From Pseudomonas yamanorum (GTDB lineage Bacteria; Pseudomonadota; Gammaproteobacteria; Pseudomonadales; Pseudomonadaceae), in the NCBI RefSeq assembly GCF_900105735.1, contig NZ_LT629793.1:3348001-3412000 (forward strand): 64,000 nt of DNA. The letters run 5' to 3'. The notes under the pieces are model-generated. The model made no database searches. It had not been told where the DNA came from and was given only the letters and a program-made list of their open reading frames with translations. Both the position numbers and the translations under genes were made by a program. Below are positions 17,652-26,490 of this stretch, in pieces; positions within the stretch are counted from its first letter, which is position 1; each line of letters opens with the position of its first letter.

Positions 17652-18338
17652 ATGTTCAATCACCAATTGCTGCCTGCCATCAGCCTGGCATTCATGGCGC
17701 TGTTTACCACCGTCCAAGCGCACGCCGACGACACTGCTTCCATTCGCTCACTGGAATGGGCCCAGCCAGTGGGAAGCCAATACAACCTGTATCAGATGTC
17801 GCCCACCCTCTATCGCAGCGCGCTACCGGATAGCAGCGCCGTTCCTGTCCTGGAAAAACTCAAGATCGGTACGGTCATCAACTTCCTGCCCGAATCTGAT
17901 GCCAACTGGCTGAAGTCGTCTGATATCAAGCAAGTGCAACTGACCTACCGAACCAACCATGTCGACGACACCGATGTACTGGAAGCCCTGCGCGCCATTC
18001 AGGACGCACAAGCCAACGGCCCGGTGTTGATGCATTGCAAGCACGGCTCGGATCGCACCGGGTTGATGGCGGCGATGTATCGAGTGGTGGTTCAGGGGTG
18101 GAGTAAAGAGGAAGCGCTGAACGAAATGACGCTCGGTGGCTTTGGAGCCAGCAAAGGCTTCAAGGACGGCGTTCGCTACATGATGAAGGCTGATATCGAC
18201 AAGCTACGCACAGCGTTGGCCAATGGCGATTGCAGCACCAGCGCCTTTGCACTGTGCTCGATGAAAAGCTGGCTGAACACCGCGGACAACGCCAAGGACG
18301 TGGCGGCAGAAAAAACCGCCCTGGTGATCACCCCCTGA
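17652..18338 (+). CDS. Secreted tyrosine/dual-specificity phosphatase-like protein
   Basis: A 228-residue protein with a signal peptide (cleavage near AHA-DDT, about residue 24) and a cysteine phosphatase fold. The catalytic P-loop HCKHGSDRTG gives the C-x5-R signature, and a conserved Asp lies in VDDTDV upstream. So it is a predicted periplasmic phosphatase; substrate unknown, with phosphoinositide, inositol phosphate or phosphoprotein all possible. The ribosome site is weak. A 275-bp gap with nothing recognisable separates it from the divergent dehydrogenase unit. Confidence 0.85.
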   Translation: MFNHQLLPAISLAFMALFTTVQAHADDTASIRSLEWAQPVGSQYNLYQMSPTLYRSALPDSSAVPVLEKLKIGTVINFLPESDANWLKSSDIKQVQLTYRTNHVDDTDVLEALRAIQDAQANGPVLMHCKHGSDRTGLMAAMYRVVVQGWSKEEALNEMTLGGFGASKGFKDGVRYMMKADIDKLRTALANGDCSTSAFALCSMKSWLNTADNAKDVAAEKTALVITP

Positions 18339-18355
18339 GCCATCAGCTCAGGGGG
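18331..18355. terminator. Strong hairpin between convergent genes
   Basis: Perfect 10-bp inverted repeat CCCCCTGAGC / GCTCAGGGGG with a 5-base loop. The TGA stop of the phosphatase gene lies inside the left arm. No T-tract follows on either strand, so it may be a transcript-end stabiliser rather than a full intrinsic terminator. Confidence 0.5.
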
Positions 18356-18365
18356 CACATGCCGG

Positions 18366-18638
18366 TCAGTCTTTTTTCAGCTTCGGATTGGGGAAGAACT
18401 GCACCGCCTGCACCTTGGGATCCGGTGCTTTCAATGCCGACGTATTGACCCGCGTGCCCAATTCCTTGGGCACTGACAGACCTTGTTCATTCAGCGTGTC
18501 GGAATAGCCGCAAGCCACACACTCGCGATGTGGCACATCGTCTTCGCTCCACATCATCAACTTGTCCGGCTCGCTGCACGCCGGGCAGACTGCCCCGGCG
18601 ATAAAGCGTTTTTTGGTTTTCACAGGCGCTTCACTCAT
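18366..18638 (-). CDS. yheV: YheV family zinc-ribbon protein
   Basis: A 90-residue protein of the YheV/DUF2387 family with two cysteine pairs, CPAC (about residues 18-21) and CVAC (about 40-43), forming a probable zinc ribbon; a basic tail follows. Function unknown. Its ATG overlaps the prlC stop by 4 bp (ATGA), the same pairing seen next to prlC in other gamma-proteobacteria, so the two are likely translated together. Confidence 0.92.
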   Translation of the reverse strand: MSEAPVKTKKRFIAGAVCPACSEPDKLMMWSEDDVPHRECVACGYSDTLNEQGLSVPKELGTRVNTSALKAPDPKVQAVQFFPNPKLKKD

Positions 18639-20686
18639 GCTGCCGCGTCCTCACTCAGGCCGCTGTGGCGCAAGAGTGCGTCAATCGAGGGCGCACGTCC
18701 GCGGAAGTCGACGAACAGCACCATCGGTGCCTGTGAACCGCCACGGGCCAGGATCGCTTCGCGGAACGCCCGGCCAGTCTCGGCATTGAGCACGCCGTCT
18801 TCTTCGAACTTGGAGAAGGCATCCGCCGACAGCACTTCCGCCCACTTGTAGCTGTAGTAACCCGCAGCGTAACCGCCCGCGAAGATATGCGCGAAGCTGT
18901 TGGGGAAGCGGTTGTAGGCGGGCGGACGCATCACCGACACCTCATCACGCACGCCTTCCAGCACCTGCAGCACACTGCGGCCATCACCGTGGGTAGCGTG
19001 CAGCTCGAAGTCGAACAGCGAGAACTCCAACTGGCGAACCATCATCAGGCCGGACTGGAAATTCTTCGCGGCGAGCATTTTTTCCAGCAGATCCTGAGGC
19101 AGCGGCTCACCGGTTTCATAGTGGCCGGAAATCAGCGCCAGGCCTTCCGGTTCCCAGCACCAGTTCTCCATGAACTGGCTTGGCAACTCCACCGCATCCC
19201 AGGCCACGCCGTTGATGCCGGACACGCCAGCGTGCTCGACACGGGTCAACAGGTGATGCAGGCCGTGGCCGAATTCGTGGAACAGCGTGGTCACTTCATT
19301 GTGGGTCAGCAGGGCAGGCTTGCCGCTGTCGGCCGGGGTGAAGTTGCACACCAGGTTGGCCACCGGGCTTTGCAGCACGCCATCAAGGGTGCGGCGACGA
19401 TCACGGGCGCCGTCCATCCAGGCCCCGCCGCGCTTGTTGGCGCGGGCGTACAGGTCGAAGAAGAAGCGGCCGACGTGCTGGCCGTTTTCCTTGATTTCGA
19501 ACAGGCGAACGTCCGGGTGCCAGGTGTCGAAGCCTTTCTGCTCGGCGATTTCGATGCCGTACAGGCGCTGCACGATAGCGAACAGGCCGCCGAGCACCTT
19601 GTCGATCGGGAAGTAGGCGCGCAGGGCTTCCTGGGAAACGCTGTAACGCTGTTCGCGCAGTTTTTCGCCATAGAAGCCGCTGTCCCAGCTTTGCAGGTCC
19701 GGGCAGCCTTGTTCGGCGGCGTAGGTCTTGAGCTGTTGCAGGTCCTGGGTGGCGAACGGCTTGCTGCGCTTGGCCAGGTCTCGCAGGAAGCTCAGCACCT
19801 GGTCGCTGGACTCGGCCATTTTGGTGGCCAGGCTCAGTTCGGAGAACGAGGCGAAGCCCAGCAGTTGAGCGAGCTCCTGACGCAGGTCGAGGAGCTGTTC
19901 CATGACCGGGCCGTTATCGTTCTGACCGGCATTCGGGCCTTGGTCCGACGCACGAGTGCAGTAGGCGGCGTAGATTTCTTCACGCAGGGCGCGGTCGTGG
20001 GCGTAGGTCATCACCGCGTAGTAGCAGGGGAATTCCAGGGTGATCAGCCAGCCGTCCAGGCCTTTGGCCTGGGCAGCCGCAGCCATTTGCGCCTTGGACG
20101 AATCGGTCAGGCCGGCGAGGGTCGCTTCGTCGGTGACGTGCTTGGTCCAGGCCTGGGTGGCGTCGAGCAATTGGTTGGAGAACTTGCTGCCCAGTTCGGA
20201 GAGTTTGCTCTGCACTTCGGCATAACGTTTTTGCTGCTCAGGCGGCAAATCGATACCCGACAGGCGGAAGTCCCGCAGGGAGTGTTCCAGAATGGTTTTT
20301 TGCGCCACGTCGAAGCCGGCGGCTTCCGGGCTGTTGGCCAGGGCTTCGAAGGCCTGGAACAGCTCGCGGTTCTGGCCCATCTCGGTGGAGTAGGCACTCA
20401 ATGCCGGCAGGCAAGCCTCGTAGGCTTCGCGCAGTTCGGTGCTGTTGCACACGGCGTTCAGGTGGCTGACCGGGCTCCAGGCAGCGCCCAGGCGGTCATT
20501 GAGTTCGTCCATGGCCAGGACCAGGCCGGCCCAGGTCGGATTTTTACCCTGGCTTTGCAGGATGCCTTCGATGGCGACGCGGTTGTCGGCGAGGATCTGT
20601 TCGATGGCCGGCTGTACGTGCTCGGCACGGATCGCCGAGAACGGCGGCAGGTCGTAGGGCTGCAGAAGAGGGTTGTTCGCGCTCAC
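18635..20686 (-). CDS. prlC: Oligopeptidase A (M3 family)
   Basis: Cytoplasmic zinc metallopeptidase of 683 residues, close to the 680 of E. coli PrlC, that degrades short peptides and cleaved signal peptides. The M3 active site HEFGHGLHH is near residue 470, with the second-site glutamate downstream. The start is a GTG (VSANNPLLQPYDLPPF), supported by AAGGTG 7 bases upstream; extension to 20749 would lack a ribosome site. Operon with yheV. Confidence 0.96.
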   Translation of the reverse strand: MSANNPLLQPYDLPPFSAIRAEHVQPAIEQILADNRVAIEGILQSQGKNPTWAGLVLAMDELNDRLGAAWSPVSHLNAVCNSTELREAYEACLPALSAYSTEMGQNRELFQAFEALANSPEAAGFDVAQKTILEHSLRDFRLSGIDLPPEQQKRYAEVQSKLSELGSKFSNQLLDATQAWTKHVTDEATLAGLTDSSKAQMAAAAQAKGLDGWLITLEFPCYYAVMTYAHDRALREEIYAAYCTRASDQGPNAGQNDNGPVMEQLLDLRQELAQLLGFASFSELSLATKMAESSDQVLSFLRDLAKRSKPFATQDLQQLKTYAAEQGCPDLQSWDSGFYGEKLREQRYSVSQEALRAYFPIDKVLGGLFAIVQRLYGIEIAEQKGFDTWHPDVRLFEIKENGQHVGRFFFDLYARANKRGGAWMDGARDRRRTLDGVLQSPVANLVCNFTPADSGKPALLTHNEVTTLFHEFGHGLHHLLTRVEHAGVSGINGVAWDAVELPSQFMENWCWEPEGLALISGHYETGEPLPQDLLEKMLAAKNFQSGLMMVRQLEFSLFDFELHATHGDGRSVLQVLEGVRDEVSVMRPPAYNRFPNSFAHIFAGGYAAGYYSYKWAEVLSADAFSKFEEDGVLNAETGRAFREAILARGGSQAPMVLFVDFRGRAPSIDALLRHSGLSEDAAA

Positions 20687-20788
20687 GGTTGGCACCTTGG
20701 CTGAAGAAACATGTAAGAACAAAGATGGGGCCATCTTAATTACAATCAACGCCCACCGCAGCTATCAGCAGAAGAGAGAGAGCCTATC

Positions 20789-21331
20789 GTGACCCTTCGC
20801 ACCTACCAGAATCACACGCCGGCCTTGGCCGCCGGGGCTTTCGTCGATGCATCGGCGGTGGTGATCGGCGACGTCGAAATCGGCGCCGACAGCTCGGTAT
20901 GGCCGCTGACGGTAATCCGCGGCGACATGCACCGCATCCGCATCGGTGCGCGCACCAGCGTGCAGGATGGCTGCGTGCTGCACATTACCCACGCCGGGCC
21001 CTTCAATCCTGATGGTTTCCCGCTGTTGATCGGCGACGATGTGACCATTGCCCACAAAGTCATGCTGCATGGCTGCACGGTGGGCAATCGGATTCTGATC
21101 GGCATGGGCAGCATTGTGATGGACGGCGCCGTGGTGGAAGACGATGTGATCATCGGCGCCGGCAGCCTGGTGCCGCCAGGCAAGAAACTCGAGAGCGGTT
21201 TTTTGTATGTCGGCAGCCCGGTTAAACAAATCCGCCCGCTGACTGACAAGGAGCGGGCGTTTTTCACCTACAGCGCCGCGAACTACGTGAAGCTCAAAGA
21301 CCTGCACCTGGCCGAAGGCTTCGACCAATGA
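20789..21331 (+). CDS. Gamma-carbonic anhydrase-like hexapeptide-repeat protein
   Basis: A 180-residue left-handed beta-helix protein of the YrdA/PaaY gamma-carbonic anhydrase-like group. Repeated [IV]GxxxxI hexapeptides run through residues 15-150, and histidines in THAG, AHKVMLHG and nearby match the zinc ligands of the family. Members of this subgroup often show little carbonic anhydrase activity, so the reaction is uncertain. GTG start. Divergent from prlC (102 bp) and overlapping or abutting the HAD gene. Confidence 0.9.
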   Translation: MTLRTYQNHTPALAAGAFVDASAVVIGDVEIGADSSVWPLTVIRGDMHRIRIGARTSVQDGCVLHITHAGPFNPDGFPLLIGDDVTIAHKVMLHGCTVGNRILIGMGSIVMDGAVVEDDVIIGAGSLVPPGKKLESGFLYVGSPVKQIRPLTDKERAFFTYSAANYVKLKDLHLAEGFDQ

Positions 21332-21342
21332 CAAGGACACCC

Positions 21343-21996
21343 ATGCATTACCAAACCGTTCTGTTCGACCTCGATGGCACCCTCACCGATCCGCGCGAAG
21401 GCATCACCCGCTCGATCCAGTACGCCCTCGCCAAACTGGGGATCGACGAGCCGGACCTGACCAAGCTTGAGCACTTCATCGGCCCGCCGCTGCTGCAAGC
21501 ATTCATGCAGTTCTATGGCTTCGACGAAGCCAAGGCGTGGGAGGCGGTGAATTTTTACCGCGAGCGCTTCAAGGTCACCGGCCTGTACGAAAACCGCGTA
21601 TTCGACGGCGTGATGCCGCTGCTTGAGGACTTGAATGGCCAGGGTCGCCAGCTGTATGTGGCCACGTCCAAGCCTTGGGTGTTCGCCCGTGAAATCGCCC
21701 GGCATTTTGATTTCGCCAAACACTTCAAGGTGATCTACGGCAGCGAGCTGGACGGCACCCGCACCAATAAGGTCGAGCTGATCGCCCACCTGATGGCCGA
21801 AGAAGGCCTGGACCCGGCCAGTACCTTGATGATTGGCGACCGCAAGCACGACCTGATCGGGGCCCGCAGCAATGGGATGGATGCGGCGGCGGTGGGTTAC
21901 GGGTTTGGCAGCCGTGAGGAGCTGAGTGCCGAGGCGCCGACCTGGCATTTTGAAACATTGGCCGAGATGCATCAGGCGTTTTTGCAACGGCCTTGA
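21343..21996 (+). CDS. HAD-family phosphatase, Gph-like
   Basis: A 217-residue haloacid dehalogenase-type phosphatase related to phosphoglycolate phosphatases. Motif I is FDLDGTL at residues 7-13, motif II TSK near 110, and motif III GDRKHD near 168-173. A helical cap lies between motifs I and II. The start MHYQTVLFD is favoured by AAGGA 6 bases upstream; an alternative ATG at 21328 overlaps the previous stop (ATGA) and would add five residues. Substrate not determinable. Confidence 0.92.
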   Translation: MHYQTVLFDLDGTLTDPREGITRSIQYALAKLGIDEPDLTKLEHFIGPPLLQAFMQFYGFDEAKAWEAVNFYRERFKVTGLYENRVFDGVMPLLEDLNGQGRQLYVATSKPWVFAREIARHFDFAKHFKVIYGSELDGTRTNKVELIAHLMAEEGLDPASTLMIGDRKHDLIGARSNGMDAAAVGYGFGSREELSAEAPTWHFETLAEMHQAFLQRP

Positions 21997-22003
21997 ATGC
22001 GCT

Positions 22004-22086
22004 ATCGCAGGCAAGCCAGCTCCCACATTTGATCACGGTCGGCCAAGACAACTCAGTCAAATGTGGGAGCCGGGCTTGCCCGCGAT
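22004..22086. repeat. Inverted REP pair in the reverse (CGAT-outward) arrangement
   Basis: Arm 22004-22032 (ATCGCAGGCAAGCCAGCTCC...) and arm 22057-22086 (...GGGAGCCGGGCTTGCCC) face each other with TGTGGGA ends inward, the opposite of most elements here. The two arms are of different REP subtypes (CTGG and CCGGG), so pairing is imperfect at a few positions. It separates the convergent HAD and aminopeptidase genes. Confidence 0.85.
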
Positions 22087-22092
22087 GAGGCC

Positions 22093-23148
22093 CTACCGGC
22101 CAACCACTTGCCCGGATCCCTCCAACGCCCTCAGGGCCGCCTTGCGCTGATCCACCGGCAACCCGCCCAGCTTCTCCACCGCCGCAAAAAACTTCGGCCA
22201 ATCGCCGCCTTCCTGCCGGAACAACGCGGCGAACGCCGGTACCCACTGGTCATACAGCCCAAACGGCAGCAACCTTGCGTTGTTCATCGGCAGGTTGATC
22301 CAGGCGTCATAACGCTTGTCGCCACCCCACTGGCTATCGCGCATGTGCCGGTAGTCACGGCGCAGGCGTTCGAATTCAGCCGCCTTGGTCTGGCGCATGG
22401 CACCTGCCGCCAGCGGCTGGGTATACAGCTGCTCGAGGCGTTTGCGGGTGTCGAGCACCAGCCGGGTGAACTGGTCGCGCTGTTTCAACGACGACTCGCT
22501 GGCTGGCGGCAAGCCACGGGCCGCGCGCCATTGCCGGGTGCCTTCCTGCTCGACGAAGGTGGCGTACGACTCGTTGAACTCGGTGTCGTCCTTCACATAA
22601 AACCGCTGATGCGCCAACTCATGAAAAATCAGCGTGGCCAGGCGCTCATCGCCCCAGCTCATCATCGAACTCATGATCGGGTCATTGAACCAGCCGAGGG
22701 TGGAGTAGGCCTCCACGCCACCAATCGACACGTCCATGCCTTGCTGCTTCAGCAACGCCGCCTGGCCGCGTGCGGCGCCCTGGTTGTAGTAACCGCGATA
22801 GGCCACGCACCCGGCAATCGGGAAGCAGTGGGTTTGCGGCGACAGGGAAAATTCAGGCGTGGCGAAGACGTTCCAGACCACATAAGGGCGGCCAATGTCC
22901 GCATACAGACGGTAACTCTGGTTGTCCGGCAGGTGCAGGTGCTCGCTGGCAAAGGTGCGGGCTTTCTGCGACTGCGCCAAGTGGTCCCGCAGCACCTGTG
23001 GCCGGGACGGGTCGGCGATGACCTCGGAGACCGGCTCCCGGGCCCGCAGCAATTGCCATTGGCCGTCTGCCAGTTGGCTGTAATAACTGACGCTGGAGCA
23101 GCCACTGAGCAACAGCAGCATCAACCCGGGAAGTAAACGCCTGACCAT
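22093..23148 (-). CDS. Lipoprotein aminopeptidase-family metalloprotease
   Basis: A 351-residue predicted lipoprotein: signal peptide and lipobox LLLSGC with Cys17, then a zinc peptidase motif HELAHQ with His176, Glu177 and His180. It fits the Pseudomonas family annotated as putative aminopeptidase (Pfam Aminopep). Tail motifs include FNESYATFVEQEG, which holds the probable third zinc ligand Glu. GAGAGG precedes the ATG. Anchored probably in the outer membrane facing the periplasm; substrate unknown. Confidence 0.9.
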   Translation of the reverse strand: MVRRLLPGLMLLLLSGCSSVSYYSQLADGQWQLLRAREPVSEVIADPSRPQVLRDHLAQSQKARTFASEHLHLPDNQSYRLYADIGRPYVVWNVFATPEFSLSPQTHCFPIAGCVAYRGYYNQGAARGQAALLKQQGMDVSIGGVEAYSTLGWFNDPIMSSMMSWGDERLATLIFHELAHQRFYVKDDTEFNESYATFVEQEGTRQWRAARGLPPASESSLKQRDQFTRLVLDTRKRLEQLYTQPLAAGAMRQTKAAEFERLRRDYRHMRDSQWGGDKRYDAWINLPMNNARLLPFGLYDQWVPAFAALFRQEGGDWPKFFAAVEKLGGLPVDQRKAALRALEGSGQVVGR

Positions 23149-23289
23149 TAAAACCTCTCGCAGGTGACTATCCCGCCAGACTATCTCGCCTGTGGGGAAT
23201 TTTTCCATGGCGTGGCGTGTTTATACTCATAGGGAGCGTGCCGCCGAACGCAGCCGCTTAAAAACCATTCCTACCGTTGAGTGCTTAAC

Positions 23290-23712
23290 ATGCGTCAGCT
23301 ACTGCTTCCCATCGCTGCAGTCCTTCTCAGTGCCTGTACGTCGACGCCGCTACCGGCGGTTGATCCGCAGCAAGCCTGGGTTGACTTCGCCACCCCGACA
23401 CCCGGCGCCAAGCTGGTGATGGCGCAACGCCTGGACGGAAAAAACCTGAACGACGGGCGCTTCTTCCAGGTGCCGCCTGGCAGCCATGAGCTGATGGTGC
23501 GTTTTGATTTCGAGGTGCCTACCGGTGGCAGCTTCGGCGGGATGGGCCAAACCACCGACCGAACCTGCTTCATGACCCTGCAATACGACCGTTTCGAGGC
23601 AGGCCAGCGCTATCGCCTGGAAGGGCGCTCACTGGGCTACAACCCGAATATCCGGCTGTACAACAAAGCGGGTCAGTTACTGGCGGAAGAACGTAGCGTC
23701 AACTGCATCTGA
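23290..23712 (+). CDS. Small hypothetical lipoprotein
   Basis: A 140-residue protein with a lipoprotein signal (lipobox LLSAC, Cys15). The mature part is beta-rich, with RLDGKNLNDGRFFQVPPGSHELMV resembling PEGA-like or carboxypeptidase-regulatory folds, and three further cysteines. Function unknown. The reading frame is open three codons further upstream, but ATG at MRQLLLP places the signal peptide properly. Its stop lies 1 bp from that of the convergent DUF1161 gene. Confidence 0.87.
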   Translation: MRQLLLPIAAVLLSACTSTPLPAVDPQQAWVDFATPTPGAKLVMAQRLDGKNLNDGRFFQVPPGSHELMVRFDFEVPTGGSFGGMGQTTDRTCFMTLQYDRFEAGQRYRLEGRSLGYNPNIRLYNKAGQLLAEERSVNCI

Positions 23713-23952
23713 TCAGTCGTTGTTCTTCTGGTAGACGATGGCCTTCGTGCCGTTCTCACAGCTGCCGACAACCATGGCGCTGTCGTGCTTGTCGGCTTCT
23801 TCCTTGCTGACGATTTCGAGGGTGTAGGACGGAACGGCATTCGCCTGGATTTTGACCTCGATCTCTTTCCTGAGCTCTTCACAGTCTTTCGGCGCGGCCA
23901 GCGCCGACGTGGCCAGTGCACCGCAGATAACCGCCAAGGCAATACGTTTCAT
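23713..23952 (-). CDS. DUF1161 periplasmic protein (copy 1)
   Basis: A 79-residue secreted protein: signal peptide (cleavage after ALA, about residue 19), then DCEELRKEIEVKIQAN and a C-terminal VVGSCENGTKAIVY. Two cysteines are conserved with the second copy at 25774-26001. DUF1161 has no known function. The start ATG follows a GGGAGCTTCACAC ribosome site. Confidence 0.9.
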   Translation of the reverse strand: MKRIALAVICGALATSALAAPKDCEELRKEIEVKIQANAVPSYTLEIVSKEEADKHDSAMVVGSCENGTKAIVYQKNND

Positions 23953-24026
23953 GTGTGAAGCTCCCTGAATGCACGCGCACGGGTGTGCGCTAAGTCTGCA
24001 TCGGCTATTCGACCACATTTGCACCT

Positions 24027-24052
24027 GCAGGAGCGAGCAAGCTCGCCCCTGC
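24027..24052. repeat. Single REP-like hairpin (GAGCGAGCAAGCTCGC)
   Basis: A solitary REP core: GCAGG-A-GCGAGC paired with GCTCGC-C-CCTGC around a 2-base loop, with one mismatch. It lacks the second arm of the REPIN elements. It lies between the OsmC and DUF1161 genes, just after the OsmC stop. Confidence 0.7.
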
Positions 24053-24064
24053 AAGAGGGTTGCA

Positions 24065-24496
24065 TCAACTAATCAGCGTGCCATCCAGGGTAATGGTTGC
24101 ATTCAGTACCTTGGACACCGGGCATCCTTCCTTGGCCTTTTTGCTCAGTTCATCAAACTGCGCCTGACTGGCGCCCGGGATCTTTGCCTTGAGGGTCAGG
24201 TGCACGGCAGTAATCGCAAAGCCACCGTCCACTTGGTCCAGGGTCACTTCGGCCTGGGTGTCGATGCTGTCGGCCTTGAGCCCGGCGTCGCCGAGAATCA
24301 TGGAAAAGGCCATGGAGAAACAACCGGCATGGGCCGCGCCGATCAGTTCTTCAGGGTTGGTGCCCTTGCCACCTTCGAAACGGGCCTTGAAGCCGTAGGG
24401 CGCTTCGCGCAGCACGCCAGTTTCCGTGGAAATGGAACCCAGGCCAGTCTTCAGGTCGCCTTCCCAATGCGCGGATGCTTTTTTAACGATACTCAT
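24065..24496 (-). CDS. osmC: OsmC family peroxiredoxin
   Basis: A 143-residue thiol-dependent peroxidase that reduces organic hydroperoxides. Both redox cysteines are present: Cys59 (HAGCFSMAF) and Cys125 (EGCPVSK). Length and the N-terminal KKASAHWEGDLKTG match the OsmC rather than Ohr branch. GAGGAGA precedes the ATG; an upstream in-frame extension is rejected. Confidence 0.93.
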   Translation of the reverse strand: MSIVKKASAHWEGDLKTGLGSISTETGVLREAPYGFKARFEGGKGTNPEELIGAAHAGCFSMAFSMILGDAGLKADSIDTQAEVTLDQVDGGFAITAVHLTLKAKIPGASQAQFDELSKKAKEGCPVSKVLNATITLDGTLIS

Positions 24497-24712
24497 AGCG
24501 GTCTCCTCGAACGGTGGTTTTGCGTCAGTAAGGGTTCTGAGGATAGACGCCACGGCAAAGTTCATCTTGTCGGAGAAACCTAGCAATTAAGTAGGAAATT
24601 TCACCATCGCTATTGAATCTCGGGTATATGCCCTCATTGCATAGACATGCACATGAAGCGGCAGGTTTTGGTTCGTCTTAGAAGCCTGCGCCCCCATTGG
24701 AGAAGCAGGCTT

Positions 24713-25714
24713 ATGAAATCGCTGTCCGACGTAAAGTTCTCGACCCTCGACCTCGTGCCAGTGCGCGCCAACGGCAGTCCGGCGCAGTCGCTGCGCAATT
24801 CCCTGGACCTGGCCCAGCACGTGGAAAAATTCGGCTACAACCGTTTCTGGGTGGCCGAACACCACAATATGGACGGTATCGCCAGCTCGGCGACCTCAGT
24901 ATTGCTGGGTTATCTGGCGGGCGGCACCTCGACGATTCGTGTCGGTTCCGGTGGCGTGATGCTGCCCAACCACGCGCCGTTGGTGATCGCCGAGCAATTC
25001 GGCACCCTGGAAAGCCTGTACCCGGGCCGTATCGATTTGGGCCTGGGCCGCGCGCCCGGCTCCGACCAGATTACCGCCCGCGCCCTGCGCCGTGAACGCT
25101 CCGGCAGCGCCGATGATTTCCCGGAAGACGTGGCTGAACTGATGGCCTACCTCGGCCCGCGCACTCCGGACCAGCGAGTGATCGCCGTACCCGGCACCGG
25201 CACCAACGTCCCTGTATGGCTATTGGGTTCCAGCCTGTTCAGTGCGCAACTGGCAGGTGAGCGCGGTTTGCCTTACGCCTTTGCCTCACATTTCGCGCCG
25301 CGCCTGATGCATGAAGCGATTCGCGTCTACCGCAACCACTTCAAGCCTTCGGCCGTGCTGGACAAGCCCTACGTGATGCTCGGCATCCCCCTGGTGGCCG
25401 CCGATACGGATGAACAGGCTGATTACCTGGCTACGTCGGTGTACCAGCGAATCCTCGCGTTGATGCGCGGGCAAAGCCTGGTGCAGCGCCCGCCGGTCAA
25501 GACCATGGACGGCTTGTGGCTGCCCCATGAGAAAGACGCTGTAGGCAGTTTCCTTGGCCTGGCCATGGTGGGCAGCCCGCAGAAGATCCGCGCCAAACTG
25601 GAGGTGCTGGTGGAGCAAACTGGCGCTGATGAGCTGATCTTCACCTGTGACCTGTACGAACATGCCGACCGGATCCATTCCTACGAGCTGCTGGCCCAGA
25701 TCATGAAGGGCTGA
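24713..25714 (+). CDS. LLM-class flavin-dependent oxidoreductase (YhbW-like)
   Basis: A 333-residue luciferase-like TIM-barrel protein. Family landmarks: [17 protein letters not shown] near residues 43-60, [13 protein letters not shown] near 80-93 and [14 protein letters not shown] near 106-120. This set is typical of the YhbW/MsnO8 group. Flavin-dependent monooxygenase activity is expected; substrate unknown. An upstream extension to 24647 has no ribosome site. An intrinsic terminator follows the stop. Confidence 0.92.
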   Translation: MKSLSDVKFSTLDLVPVRANGSPAQSLRNSLDLAQHVEKFGYNRFWVAEHHNMDGIASSATSVLLGYLAGGTSTIRVGSGGVMLPNHAPLVIAEQFGTLESLYPGRIDLGLGRAPGSDQITARALRRERSGSADDFPEDVAELMAYLGPRTPDQRVIAVPGTGTNVPVWLLGSSLFSAQLAGERGLPYAFASHFAPRLMHEAIRVYRNHFKPSAVLDKPYVMLGIPLVAADTDEQADYLATSVYQRILALMRGQSLVQRPPVKTMDGLWLPHEKDAVGSFLGLAMVGSPQKIRAKLEVLVEQTGADELIFTCDLYEHADRIHSYELLAQIMKG

Positions 25715-25725
25715 ATCGCAGGCGT

Positions 25726-25757
25726 AAAAAAACCGACGCACTTGCGTCGGTTTTTTA
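25726..25757. terminator. Bidirectional intrinsic terminator
   Basis: Stem CCGACGC / GCGTCGG with a 4-base loop, flanked by seven A on the left and six T on the right, so it can work on both strands. It separates the convergent LLM oxidoreductase and second DUF1161 gene. Confidence 0.93.
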
Positions 25758-25773
25758 CGTCTGCAACACGGGA

Positions 25774-26001
25774 TCACCCGCGCTTGTAGGCGATTTCCTT
25801 GGTACCGGCTTCACAGCTGCCGACAACCGTGTGGTCACTAGGTGCAGCACCTTTGTCCACGATTTCCAGGGAGTAGCCTGAAGCGCCTTTAGCGTCGATT
25901 TTTGCCGCAATCTCGCTTTTCAGCTCTTCACAAGGCTTGCCCGCCGCCAGGGCTGTGCCCGCAATGCTCAACAAACCTACCGCCAACAAAAAGTTCTTCA
26001 T
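25774..26001 (-). CDS. DUF1161 periplasmic protein (copy 2)
   Basis: A 75-residue secreted protein with signal peptide (cleavage near ALA-AGK), PCEELKSEIAAKIDAKGA, and VVGSCEAGTKEIAY. It is a clear paralogue of the 23713-23952 gene, sharing both cysteines and the C-terminal motif but with shorter loops. A terminator bounds its 3' end. Function unknown. Confidence 0.9.
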   Translation of the reverse strand: MKNFLLAVGLLSIAGTALAAGKPCEELKSEIAAKIDAKGASGYSLEIVDKGAAPSDHTVVGSCEAGTKEIAYKRG

Positions 26002-26118
26002 CCGTCACTTCCTTGGGTTGATCGAAAGGAAGCACGTCGCCGCTCGTCACGCCGACGTGCCTAAAGGTTGTAGCGGAGTTTATGGCAATCGGCCAGCGCG
26101 CAAGTTCAACCGGCTCAG

Positions 26119-26334
26119 TCAACTACTGGCAATTCGGAACCCCACTTTGAGGGTGACCTGGAAATGCGCGGCCTTGCCGTCCTTGATATGACCGCGGGTT
26201 TCGGTCACTTCAAACCACTCCAAGTGCTTGATGCTCTTGTAGGCTTCAGCCAAGGCATTGTTGATGGCGTCCTCGATGCTGGTGGTGGAAGAGCCCACCA
26301 GTTCGACTTTCTTGTAGGTGTGATGATCACTCAT
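26119..26334 (-). CDS. Dodecin family flavin-binding protein
   Basis: A 71-residue protein of the dodecin family, which forms hollow dodecamers storing flavin (or CoA) in the cytoplasm. The beta-alpha-beta-beta pattern is clear: YKKVELVGSSTTSIEDAINNA, the flavin-stacking Trp in LEWFEVTETRG, then AHFQVTLKVGF. A ribosome site (GGAGAA) precedes the ATG. Confidence 0.94.
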   Translation of the reverse strand: MSDHHTYKKVELVGSSTTSIEDAINNALAEAYKSIKHLEWFEVTETRGHIKDGKAAHFQVTLKVGFRIASS

Positions 26335-26490
26335 AAGGTTTTCTCCTGGGGTCGTTAATGAAGCCTAGCAGTGAATTCTCGTACTGCTTCTGGCGACTAT
26401 TCCCATACGAAAGTTCAGATTTACTGCACTTTCTGAAACCGCCGCAGTCGGAAACAACACACGCCACTCAATCACTCCAGGAGAGCCCAC

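Noticed and set aside
18887..20704. Plus-strand frame of 605 codons opposite prlC
   Set aside because: Antisense shadow with repetitive Gly/Val/Gln composition; prlC is clearly the coding strand.
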